Source of the DNA: [Haemophilus] felis
GTDB lineage: Bacteria > Pseudomonadota > Gammaproteobacteria > Enterobacterales > Pasteurellaceae
Length of the DNA: 15,494 nucleotides
Direction: 5' to 3'
Assembly: GCA_002015125.1 (NCBI GenBank)
Contig: MUYB01000039.1
Span: 1-15,494, forward strand
Shown one piece after another: positions 1 through 10,500 of the stretch; positions within the stretch are counted from its first letter, which is position 1, and each line of letters opens with the position of its first letter. Position numbers and translations under genes: made by a program. The notes below the pieces were generated by a model that ran no database searches, was not told the DNA's origin, and saw nothing but the letters and a program-made list of their open reading frames with translations.

Positions 1-49
1 TTTTCGTATCTCGGTTGAGATGAGCTAGTGTACTTTCTGAATTCAAATT
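1..49 (-). pseudogene. start of a further orphan cdiA C-terminal module (cut by window edge)
   Basis: Reading leftward from 49, after an in-frame TAA at 52-50, the frame gives NLNSESTLAHLNRDTK and runs off the window. This lines up with CdiA residues around 3475 (NAETTLKQLNRETE): eight of fourteen positions are identical and most others are conservative. At the DNA level, 16 of 18 bases match between 2-19 and 2276-2293. In CdiA this segment lies about 230 residues before VENN. Orphan cdiA-CT modules in other CDI loci typically start with a short copy of upstream cdiA sequence, so this is best read as the head of the next displaced module. It has no start codon or signal peptide. Only 49 bases are visible, so whether the module is intact cannot be judged. 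Confidence 0.6.
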
Positions 50-66
50 TTATTTACCTTAGATTT

Positions 67-322
67 TTATTTTAAAATATTATAGAACTTCCCATAACCA
101 AAATACGAAGAAACAAATAACAACCCCCACAACAATATGAGCATTTTGATTCTGGTTTTAAAACCATTCAAAAAAAAATCATAAAAATCAAAATCTAAAA
201 TAGAATTCCCAACATTAAAATTATACAACATATTAGCTAAAAAAAAATGAACCATATATTGCTAAAAAACTAACAAACAACGAAGATATCAACATATATA
301 GGAAAAATTTTAGCTTATTCAT
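67..322 (-). pseudogene. orphan CDI immunity gene, two-helix membrane protein, frameshifted at a poly-T run
   Basis: An ATG at 322-320 overlaps the stop of the preceding orphan toxin fragment by eight bases (ATGAATAA) and has an AAGGTGG ribosome-binding site at 334-328. Translation begins MNKLKFFLYMLISSLFVSFL, continues to AIYGSFFFS, and stops at 235-233 after 29 residues. The break sits at nine consecutive T (247-239). Removing one T would join this start to the downstream frame ending at 67, giving an 84-residue protein. That protein has one hydrophobic helix near residues 5-30 and a second in the C-terminal third (MLILLWGLLFVSSYFGYG). A small two-helix membrane protein directly behind a toxin tail suggests an immunity protein. 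No named family was recognised. Decay, phase variation and a sequencing error in the homopolymer remain possible. Confidence 0.6.
239..247. repeat. nine-base A/T homopolymer inside orphan immunity gene
   Basis: Nine A on the plus strand (nine T in the coding strand) lie exactly where the two halves of the orphan immunity frame fall out of register. With eight T the frame would be open from 322 to 67. Homopolymers of this length slip during replication and are also prone to sequencing error. Confidence 0.7.
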
Positions 323-637
323 TTTTACCACCTTTATTTAGGGATTCGTATTGAATTTGAACCCCTCTATTAAATACCTCTCCTACACTATTCCCCCATA
401 CTTCAGGCACAATACTCCGTCTATAGTGATAAATATATGGAACATCTTTACTTAGTGGTTTTGGATTATATTTTAAAAATGTAAGATCATAATTAATTTT
501 CTTTTCTAATGACGTTTGCAGTATTTTACCCACGCTATAACCAATCATTCCTCCCACACCGCTACCAATTGCTCCATTGAGAATTGATTGATCTGTTAAA
601 TAACATTTAATGCTCCCGTTAAGATCCAGTCATAATC
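315..637 (-). pseudogene. orphan cdiA C-terminal toxin fragment, frameshifted
   Basis: From just behind the cdiI stop the minus strand reads DYDWILTGALNVI and then stops (598-596). The neighbouring frame, open from 629, continues with YLTDQSILNGAIGSGVGGMI and ends at 315 with NKGGKNE. The two pieces join with a one-base change near 600, so this looks like one coding sequence carrying a small indel. There is no VENN, start codon or secretion signal, which is what a displaced CdiA C-terminus looks like. The front half is glycine/alanine-rich and hydrophobic; the tail (about residues 30-90) is polar with several tyrosines and prolines. No catalytic motif is evident. The paired immunity gene encodes a membrane protein, so a membrane-active toxin is a reasonable but unproven guess. 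The region is visibly richer in A/T than cdiA. Confidence 0.55.
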
Positions 638-1059
638 TATCTGCTTAATTTTAAGATATCCGCACACTCTGTTAGCTCTCTTTCATATTCTAAAATAATG
701 ACCCTTTCTTCTAAGTACGTAATTCTCACCCCCCTCTCTTTTTCACAAAAAACTTGAGCTCGAGATTTTGATTCAACCTCTCTAAATCCACTTCCCTTAA
801 TTAGTATAGAAGCTATATCACTCTTCTCCTTTACTTTATTTAAGGTGACCTTAAAGGAAAATGTACCACCACTTCTTCCATTAATGACTTGATAGTCTGC
901 ATTTAAAAATTTAATAGAATTTATGATTTGATTAGCAAACTGGGTATTTTCCTCTCTGTATCTTAGATTTGTTGAAAGAGTCCCACTAAGGATAGCATAG
1001 AGCCAAAGAATACAAATGACGCCCCAAACAATAAAAACAAAGATTTTTCCTTTTTTCAT
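637..1059 (-). CDS. cdiI: CdiI immunity protein (single-pass membrane protein)
   Basis: This 140-residue protein follows cdiA with a single base between the TAA (1063-1061) and the ATG (1059-1057). A GGAG ribosome-binding site lies inside the last cdiA codons, which fixes this start over an in-frame TTG at 1071. Residues 5-24 form one hydrophobic helix behind an MKKGK start, predicting N-terminus in the cytoplasm and about 110 residues in the periplasm. That region is polar and mixed, with a single Cys. Position directly behind the toxin-encoding 3' end is the main evidence that this is the immunity gene; immunity proteins are too variable to identify by motif. A membrane anchor suggests that the cognate toxin acts at or near the inner membrane. 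The gene is probably co-transcribed and translationally coupled with cdiA. Confidence 0.8.
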   Translation of the reverse strand: MKKGKIFVFIVWGVICILWLYAILSGTLSTNLRYREENTQFANQIINSIKFLNADYQVINGRSGGTFSFKVTLNKVKEKSDIASILIKGSGFREVESKSRAQVFCEKERGVRITYLEERVIILEYERELTECADILKLSR

Positions 1060-1060
1060 T

Positions 1061-1597
1061 TTAATCTCCAATTTTTATTATTTTATCTTCTGAGATACTT
1101 CCTGATGCTCCCTGTATATTTCCTTTTAATCCAGCTCCAATGCCAATTTCAACAGTTCTATACACTTTATCTTTGGAATTAGTAGAAATACTTTGCCCAT
1201 AGCCGATACAACCATAGTAACACGCCGAAATATTGACGCTTGTACCTGAAATTACATCATTAGATAACCTCTGAGCAGTAACTCTTTCTCCTAGAGTATT
1301 TTTGCGTTCTAAATTTATAGCCCAACCTAAACTCGCTGAAACGCCTATACCACGACTAGGTAAAATAACAGGTGAAAAGCTACCACCTACAAAAACATCT
1401 CCATTTCTTAAATTTAAAACACCTTTAGCACTTACATAATATAGTTCCCCACCAATTGTCACATAGTGTGGTAAATACTTATCTGCTATGTCTTTTGTTT
1501 CTTCTGCTATTTCTTCATCTACAACCTGTTTCACTCTCTCCCCTTCAGCCATTCCTAGCCAATCCACTTGAGGATTATTCACAACCACATCAAAGAA
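1061..1597 (-). other. CdiA C-terminal toxin domain (after VENN)
   Basis: These 178 residues (3707-3884) follow the VENN motif, the usual border between the conserved CdiA stalk and its exchangeable toxin. The first part is acidic and helical (about 3720-3745: EGERVKQVVDEEIAEETKDI). The rest is glycine- and serine-rich with alternating hydrophobic residues, such as GVLNLRNGDVFVGGSFSP and GIGVSASLGW, then SACYYGCIGYG with a close Cys pair, and VEIGIGAGLKG. No nuclease, deaminase or ADP-ribosyltransferase motif is visible. The pattern suggests beta structure and possibly a membrane-acting toxin, in keeping with the membrane-anchored CdiI. It vaguely recalls glycine-rich polymorphic-toxin ends, but no named family could be assigned. 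At 178 residues it is short for a segment that must hold both an entry domain and a toxin. Confidence 0.7.
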
Positions 1598-4500
1598 ATT
1601 ATTCTCCACCGCCCTTTTGCCAATATCCGCACCAATAGCAGCAGATTGAGCGCTATCCCCTACAACACCAGCGGCTAAGCCACCTGCCAGTTGACTTAGG
1701 AACGTAATCTTTTGTTTTTCTGATTCACTCAGTTGGTCTATTGGCTTATCTGAATACAAGGTGTTTTTAAGTGCCATCGCAGCCGCTTCACTGCCAGCGC
1801 CAGCTACTGCACCAGCCAAGGCATTATTGCCTGTAATCTGGGCTTCTACCGCCCCGAGTAAAGCATGAGCAATGAGATTGGCTTGTTTGTTATCCCCTGT
1901 GTATTTTTTGATTTGCTCATTAACATAAGGTGACGCTAACCCCACTAGTGCTTGTCTGCCATCTTTCGCGGCCAAGCCTTGTAGTGCTGCTGTGATAGCA
2001 TCTACTGCTCGTTTGGTTGGGCTACCTGTACCATATTCCTTGTCGTAGGCTTTTTGTAGGTCGCTGAGCTTATTATTTAATTGCGTGATTTCTTCTTCAC
2101 TGGCATTTTGTGCTTTGGCTCTACCAAGCTCAAGTTTTGCTTGTTCAATTTTCTCCCGTTCATTATGGGTGTAAATCTGCATCGCCTTGTCTGCGATTTC
2201 ACCTATCCCTTTGACCAGCTCTTGGGTTTCTTTTACTTTCGTAAGGTCCTGTTTCGTCACCTTCTGATTCGCATTTTCCGTCTCTCGGTTGAGCTGTTTG
2301 AGCGTCGTCTCGGCATTTGGGTCATTGGTTAAGGTGAGATGGATGTTTTCGCCTACCGCTGAATGTGTTGTGCTTTGGCTACTTTCGTTTTTATTCCCCA
2401 GTAAACTCAACGTTGACATTGGGTTGATGCCGCTCGAGCCACCACTGATTGCCACGCTTTTCGTTTTTAATTCGCTGTGGTTTTGGATATCCTTTGTTGT
2501 TAGGGTGCCTGTTTGGAAGCGGTTGTCCGCTTTCTCTGCGTGACTGCTGATAACCGCGCCTTCAAGGTGGGTGTTGCCTTTCACCACAACATCCATTCCC
2601 CCTTTGCCCACGTCAACACTTGTTTGGTTTTCTACCTGTGCTGTATTGAGCTTTGCTGAGTTATAGGCAGCATTAAAGTTAGCCCCTCCGCCCGAACCGT
2701 AAGTGACCGATACACTTCCTCCCGCTTGGGCATGTTCGCTTTTGTATTTCATCACATCTTGTCGGCTGATGAGCTCAAGGTCTTGTACATCCCCCTCCCA
2801 ACGTTCGGCTTTAACATTTGTGCTATCTAAGGTGAGTTTGCCATCTGAACGTGTGATAAATTTTCCTGTCTGAAACTGGTTGTTTTGCCAGATTTCACTA
2901 TGACTATTTTCTTTGCCTTTACCTAACGACGCTGAAGCCTCAATGCCTATGCCGTAGCTGTCGCCATTAAAACCAACAAAAACGCCCACGCTAGCACTGT
3001 GATTTTTATTGGTGGTTTTGTTGTCTTGTGTGTCCATCACCCCTTTTGACACTATTCCTTTCTTCCCTTCAAGCAATAATGTATCGGCAACTTTAGCATC
3101 AACACCTTCTAATTCCACTTTGCCATCTTCTGAAATAATATCCACATTCCCTGCATCAAAACGGCTTTTGAGGTGTGTGACCGAACGGCTTTCGCTTTCT
3201 CGAGTCTGTTTTTGTGTGCCTAGGCTTACAGAAATCTTCACTGCTGGGTTTTCTGCCACGGCTGCATTTTGCTCCATACCTTTGCCTAACTGCCCTAAGG
3301 TGTCGGCAACTTTTTGGGCATTCTGTGCTGCAATGGCTACCTCCTCAGCAGCTTTTACCGCATAAACCCCTTTTAATTTGTCATTCTTTGTTGCTTTGGA
3401 TTGTTGGATTGCAGTACGTGCCGATTGCACCGCATCTGTCACTGGGGTGGAAAGGGCGATACTTAATCCTGATTGGCTAAATTCATACTTGTCTGTGCTA
3501 TCAATAATGTCTTTACCTCCTTCAATACGTGAACCATGTTTACCTGAGAGCGTGGCTTTTTTATCTTTTGCCACAATCACATCAATGTTGCTTGCAAAGG
3601 CTTTATTACCTGCCTGAACCCGAACATTACCTTGCTCACTGGCGAGGGTATTGCGTGCATTACTTTGTAAAGCACCGTCTAGGCTACTTTCTTGACGTGT
3701 TTTTTGGCTACCAATAGTAAAACCAATTTCACCCCCATTTAATAAACCACTACGCTTCGTCTCTTTTATGTGCTTTTCAGAAAGTAGATTCGTCGCTGAT
3801 GTCAGGCTAACATTATTCCCTGCAATAAAATCAACATCACCTGTTTTGGACACGGCAAGCAGACTTTCTCCAATAATGTCTCGACCTGATTTGACAAGAA
3901 TAGTATCCCCTGTCATTTCAGTGCCTTTATGTTGTAATTCACGAACTTCATCATAAGTCGTTGTGTTCTTGCGAGATAATGCACTACCGCTTTTCGTTTT
4001 ATGATACTCCTCATACTCACGCTGTTGGCTTGCGGTACCTAATACAATCTCATTCTCCGCCAGTAACGCTAATCTTCCTTTGGCATCTACCTCTGCGCCC
4101 TCTGAATAAATATCCCGACCGCTTAACACTACATCACCTTTGCCTTGGATATGACTAATGGCAACACCTTGTACTTTTTCGTTGCGGTAGTGATTACCTT
4201 TTCCCATCTTTTCATCAAAGCCAACAGATAAAGCGCTTAAATTAAGCTGACTTTTGGCTGAAAGAGAGGTTTGTCCTTTGCCGTCATTGATTATACCTGC
4301 GCCTGCCAAGTTGATGTTATTTGCAGATAGCTGTAATACACCCTCTTCACCTTTGACGTACAGTAAACCTTTTCGTCCTAAGGTGGTATCACGACGTTGA
4401 TAGCCTTTTTCATTCACTTCTGTCGTATGCGTGGTGCTGCGATGCGTGAAATCCCCTGCGATATCCAGTAGGATAGCTCTGTCAGCCTCAATCGTGCCGC

Positions 4501-7500
4501 CGATATTTTCAACATGACCACGGACTTTACCCACAACGGCACCACCGCTGATGTTGCCTGTATTGCGAATGCTGTCACTGTCAAATTGAACAAGCGCTCT
4601 GCCCGATACGGTGCCACTATTTATAAACTCGCCACCTTGATGATAAACATGACTCCCTGAAAGTAAACTGCCGTTGCTGGTAATGTCCCCTTTTTTCACT
4701 AAGGCATAAACTCTCGGAACTAGCACCGCACTTTGATTGCCGTCAGGTAAGGTCACCATTTGTTTTTCAAACCAAACAATATCGCTGGTCAGTTGTGCCA
4801 CTTGCGCTGAGCTTAAAGCGATTCCAGGTCGGAGGTTAAATTTTTGCGCAAAGCTGATACCTGCATCCATTAACGCTTTGTATTGGCTGTCAAAATCACG
4901 AGAATTGCCTAAAAATTGTCTGCCTGTTAAGCGGTTGATTTGCTCTCGTACTAAACGCTGTTCATAAAAACCATCCCCCAAGCGTTTTTGGGTCGCATTC
5001 GGCTCATAACGTAGCGCATTGAACATATAATCACTGCTGAGCCAGCGGCGTTTATCGGTAAAATCAGGATCTGTTTCAATCAATACCTTGCTATCCGGCT
5101 CTGCATTCACTCGATATAACACATTTTGGGGGATGACTACGTTAGGCTCTATACTGCGAACTTCTTGATTGTCATTTAAGACAAGGCGTTCAAGAGGGCG
5201 AGTGGTTGTTGTCTTTGGTGCCTTTATCTCATTTTGAGGGGCTATACCACTGCTTGCTAATCCATTTAATCTGCTTGCTCGTACATCTTGGAATGCCGTT
5301 AATTTCTCTTTTACATTCGTTGTATGTACCTCTTGCCCTTTGATATCTTGTGTATCAATATGGTCAATGTCTCGTTCTGAAGAAGTAAGTTCTGCAAAAT
5401 CACCACTTAATGTGCCATTTAATTCCCCTAGTCCTTGGTTAGCCGTCGCTCGAAGCGCATCTGTCGTTGTGTCAACATTGGTTAATGTCAATGAATGATG
5501 CGTTTTCTGTTTCATCTCTTCAGAAATGCGGCTGTTTTGGACATAATTGACCTTGTCCTCAAAGCGATAAACATGCATATCAAATGGGGTTTCGATAATG
5601 CGCTTATAATCATTTACCCTTCCCCACTCTCGCTGGTGATACCTTTTAAAGCCTCCACGCCATCTTTCTTTGGTATATTGGCTGCTGCCACTTTCTGTTA
5701 GACGATGTAAACCTTCTTGATCTCTATTTTCTACTGTACCTATGAGATTTAATTTTTCACCTGCAATCACCGTACTGCGATCGTTGATTAACCTATTTCC
5801 ATCAAAAGTAAGATTGCCTGCGGCTAAAATTTGCCCCGGTAGGGTTTGGATAACTTTGCTTTCGTCCTCTTGACTTTGTTTCAACTTAATCAGCCAGAAA
5901 TTACGAAAATAGGCTTGTCCCAGTTTTTGCCGTAATGCTTGGTTATGCGCTAAAATTTTTTCATCGATTTTTTCAATCGCTTCGGCATTTTCTGTTACCC
6001 AGTCGTTATAAGGCTTGATTTTGGTTTGGTAAAAATCCCATTTTTCTTTTGCTTGATGATAGTTCACTAAGGCTTGTTGGTAACTTTCTGTACGAGCCTG
6101 AAAATCATTGTCCGTCTCCGTTGCGCCACGAATCGGTTGCGTTGGTTCAATTGGTTTTGGTGGTGCAATAAACTGATCTAATTCCTTTGTTTTAGGATCG
6201 ACGCTAAACCACTCATCTTCTTTATACCAAGGCTGAGCCGCTAGATCATCAAAAGAAAATACTGGGGAAGACTTGGTAGGCGGTGTTGCATTAGCATATG
6301 CCCAAATTGGACTGTCAATTTCATATTGACCTGCTGGAATATAGTGGCAATGACTTGTACTACTTTCGTAACCATCACAACGCATTTGGTTGCGGCTCGC
6401 AAGTAACATATCCTCTGTGATCTGATCGCCCGCTTTAAGCAATGTAGGCTCGACATTATTTAGGTTATAAACTAGCTGACCTGCACGACTCCAACTAACC
6501 CAAACAAGGTTTTTCATGGAAATGTAAGTATCATTCTCTGCACTTAAGCTGCCTTTTTCCGCTCCTTTTTGATTCTCAAAAGCAGCAGGTAAATTTTGAC
6601 CGTTGTAAGGGATAATGTATTCTTGATTAATGGTTTTTTCGCTACCTTTAATCCGAGTGATTTCATCGCCTTCTTTGCCATTAATGAGATGATGAACTAT
6701 TAAATGCGGATTACTATTTGTTACTTGTGCCACGTTCAGTGCAATATGACGCTCCGATTCAATCAGACTACTGTTATTGCGCAATATCTCTGCCTTGCCC
6801 TCTGCACGATTCTCTGCATTGAGCGTTCGTCCAAAAGTCATATTTCCAACACTAAAGAGGGTTGCACCAATTTGGTTATCCGAAAGATAATGTGCGGTGT
6901 TGTTATCCATTTCACGGGCAGCAAGATCTAAACGCCCACGCGTAGCCACAACTGCAGATTTAATCTCGCCATTGCCATAATCTTTATCACTGTTTTCAAT
7001 ACGATCGGCTTGTAATGCAATATCATCACCGTAAATTCGCCCTTTACCTGTATTAAGTAACGTGCCACCGACTTTAATTACCGTTTTTGCATTATCTTCT
7101 GGGCTAATACTATTAATTAGCCCTTCGTTGGTTAAATTTCCCTTCGCATTAAGTTGGGTATTGGCACTACTGATCCGTGCATCAACCTGATTAGAAATAT
7201 GCTGAGCATTAAGGGTTACACTTTCATCTGCATAAAGATGATGTCGGTTAGTCAAATTACCTTCGGTGGTGATAGCAAGGCTTCGGTCAGCGTTAATGTG
7301 TTGACCTGTAACAAAATCTTGTTTTTGGCGAATCTGAACATCTTGCCCTTCGATATGTCCATTCGTTGTCACCTCATTTGCAGAAATAACCAATAAAGTA
7401 TCCGCTTGTAAGCGCCCATCTTGGTTATTGAGGTTTGACTGCTCGCCTGTTATAGAAACCGAACCACTGCCTGTCACATCCCCTTGGCGATTATCTAAAT

Positions 7501-10500
7501 TTTGCTGAATGACAAAATTGCTTGTCTCTTGGCTATGGATTTTACCCCGTTGGTTATTGAGCGATTGTGCAGAAATCGTCAAATGGCTCGCTAAAATCCC
7601 TTGGTGCATTTTCTCTGTATTTGACTTGGTTTGACTATTATTAATCTGCGCCGCATTGATGATGAGTTTGTCACCACTTTCAATAAAGGAGCCCATTCCA
7701 CTCACTTTTTGGTTATTGATGTCGGTCGCTACATCCAGTGTCAGTTTGTTTTGGGTACGAATTTCGCCACCACGGTTATCGATCTGATTTGCTTGAATCT
7801 GCATTTCGCCTAAGCCGTGAATTTTGCCGTTGTATTGATTATCAACGACACCATCAACCTTGAGCGTACCTAAACGTTCTGCATAAATTGCTCCGTTATA
7901 GTTGGTAATTGCGCCACTCTCAACATTGAGCGTCGCTTTTGCAATCACATTCCCTTGTTGGTTTTCTAATGCTTGTTGCTGTAAATTAAGTTCAAGTCCA
8001 CCTTGTTCGTTATAAATTAACCCTTGCTGATTATTAATGCCTTTTGCCTTAATCATTGCTTGAGATTTTGCACTGATGTTGCCGAGGCGGTTATCTAATT
8101 TCTGTTGAGAAGAAAGGGATAAGGCGCCGTTTACCGCTCGCATTTGCCCTTCTCGGTTATGAATAATCTTAGCTTTTGCGTCTAGAAGTTCATCCGCTTT
8201 TATTTGTCCATTTTGGTTATTTAAAGTTTCCGTTACCTTAACATTTAGGGAATGCTCACCTTGTAACAGACCAGATTGATTATCTACAGATTGAGCCTTA
8301 AGAGTCGAGGCATTACCGCTAATTCGCCCAAGCACATTACCAATATGCTGACTTACACTAATGTTTTGATTTGCAAGAGAAGCGATCACCCCTTCGCCAT
8401 TCTCAATAGATTGAGTATTTAAGGTTTGCTGTCCCTTACTTAATAGATAACCTTGTTGATTGAGCAACTGTTGGGTCGTTAACACCAATTCACCTAGGGC
8501 AATAATGCCTTGATTCTGTTTGCGTTGTGGGTCAATTTTGGTTTGCTGGTTATTCAAATTCCCTTGATGAGTGTTTATCATCATATTTTGGCGACTTTGA
8601 ATGAGCCCTTGCTGGTTATCCAACAGACCACTATTAAGGGTAAGATTTGCACCCGCACTTAATTTACCCTGTTGATTTGTGAGACTTTGTTGTTGAGTAT
8701 CTATCTCAAGATTGCCTTGTTCTGCGATAAGTACACCATTGTTGTTATTTAATTTAGCAGAACGGAGGGTGACACTTTGTTGAGCAACAATTTCGCTTTG
8801 TTGATTATCTAATTGCCCATTTGTACGAATGTTGAGATTTTCTCCTATTAACTGACTGTGATTTTTGGAGAGAATTTCACCGCTTGCAGAGAGATTAAGT
8901 TGTTGCTCAGCTTTAACCGTGCCGTTGTGTTGATAAAGATTGGCGATATCTGCATTAATATGCTGTTTTGCCGCAATTTTGCCGTTGCCGTTATGGATTG
9001 TGCCAGCAGTCAATCTTAAATCAGCATCCGTTGAAAGCGTGCCATTTTGATTCTGCAATGCAGATGAACCAAGGTCGATCGTAGCTTGTTGCTGAGATTG
9101 AATATAGCCTTGCTGGTTAGTCAATTCACCTGCCGAAAGAGTTAAATTGCCTTTCGCCGTCATATGCCCCTTGGTATTATCTAGTTGATGCTGCTGAGTG
9201 TGAATATCCATATTTCCATCACGACTATTGATAACCCCTAATGAATTATTGAGTTGTTGGCTTTTGATAATTAAGTCATTGACCGTATTAATACGGCTTT
9301 GTGTATTACTTAATTGACCTGCAATTTGAATATTTGCACTTGTTGCCGCAATTAAACTCCCTTGTTCATTGCTTAAACGAGCAGTGTTCAGGGTTAATTC
9401 ATCTGCGCCTAGCTGTCCATTTCTTTGCATAAACTGATTAGCCACAGAAATATTCGCTACGGTTTTAGCCGAAATGAGCCCTTCATGATTTTGGATATCT
9501 TCGGCAGTAAGTTTTAATTTTTGACTTGCTTTAATTAAACCTTGGGTATTATTAAGATCACTGACTGTTAAAAATTGATCTAAACGACTGGCAAGATAAC
9601 CTTGTTGGTTATTAAACACTCCGCCTTGTAAAGTTAATTGACCTAAAGCAATAATACCTTTTTCTACTGATAGCGTGTGTTGATTGATTAGTTTTTGCTG
9701 ATGAGTATTAAGCAAAATATCACTTTCACTATGAACAACTCCCTGTGAATTATCCAGTTCACCACTCTGAATAGATAAGGCTAATTTTGAGCGAATTTTC
9801 CCTTGGGTGTTATCTAGCTTTTGTTGATGAGTGTCGATTGTCACCGCATTGTGCTGACTGCTGATTTCCCCTTGTGTATTATCTAATGCTTGACTTGATA
9901 TAGTCATCGCCTGTTTCGCAAGCAATTGACTGGCTTTATTTACCATCTGCCCTGTAGCAACATTCACCTGATTGCCTGAAATAACACTCTTGTTTGTGCT
10001 ATGTAATTGATCAGCATGAATTGATAGTACTCCAGAACTTAAAATATGTCCCGCTTCTTGGCTCATTGCATTCTTTATCTTAAGTGAGCTGTTAGTATTG
10101 GACGAGATAGTACCTTGATTATTTTCAAGCTGTGTAGCCGTGAGATTAAGATCTTGCTCAGAATGAAGTGTACCTTGTTGATTGTTGAACTTACCCACAT
10201 TCATATTAAGCTTATTATTTGTCCATACACTACCTTGCAGATTGTTAAATTGTACCCTAACTTTAAGATCTAACTGTGCCTTTTTAGCGATCATTCGCCC
10301 TTTGGTATTATCTAAGCGAGCTGCTTGTAAGGTTAATGCCTCCTTATCTGCTTGAATGAGGCTGTTTGAGTTTACTAATTGATTTTCTACACTAATCGTT
10401 GTGCGATTAGCGACAATCTGGCTTTCATCACGACTATCAATATTATGAGCGGATAGGTTTAGTACATCGGCTTCAACAACACCATTTTGTTGACTCAGAT

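Noticed and set aside
1..20. TCTC/GAGA inverted repeat at the left edge as a regulatory palindrome
   Set aside because: It is explained by coding sequence for LNRDT shared with cdiA and has only four-base arms.
1060..1071. TTG start for CdiI at 1071, giving 144 residues and overlapping cdiA
   Set aside because: The TTG contains no upstream ribosome-binding site, whereas GGAG lies six bases before the ATG at 1059. The shorter 140-residue form is preferred.
2081..3956. Several plus-strand open frames of 60-118 residues opposite cdiA
   Set aside because: They lie antisense to a continuous, clearly coding 11.7-kb gene, have low-complexity Ser/Leu/Phe-rich content typical of shadow frames, and show no good start signals.
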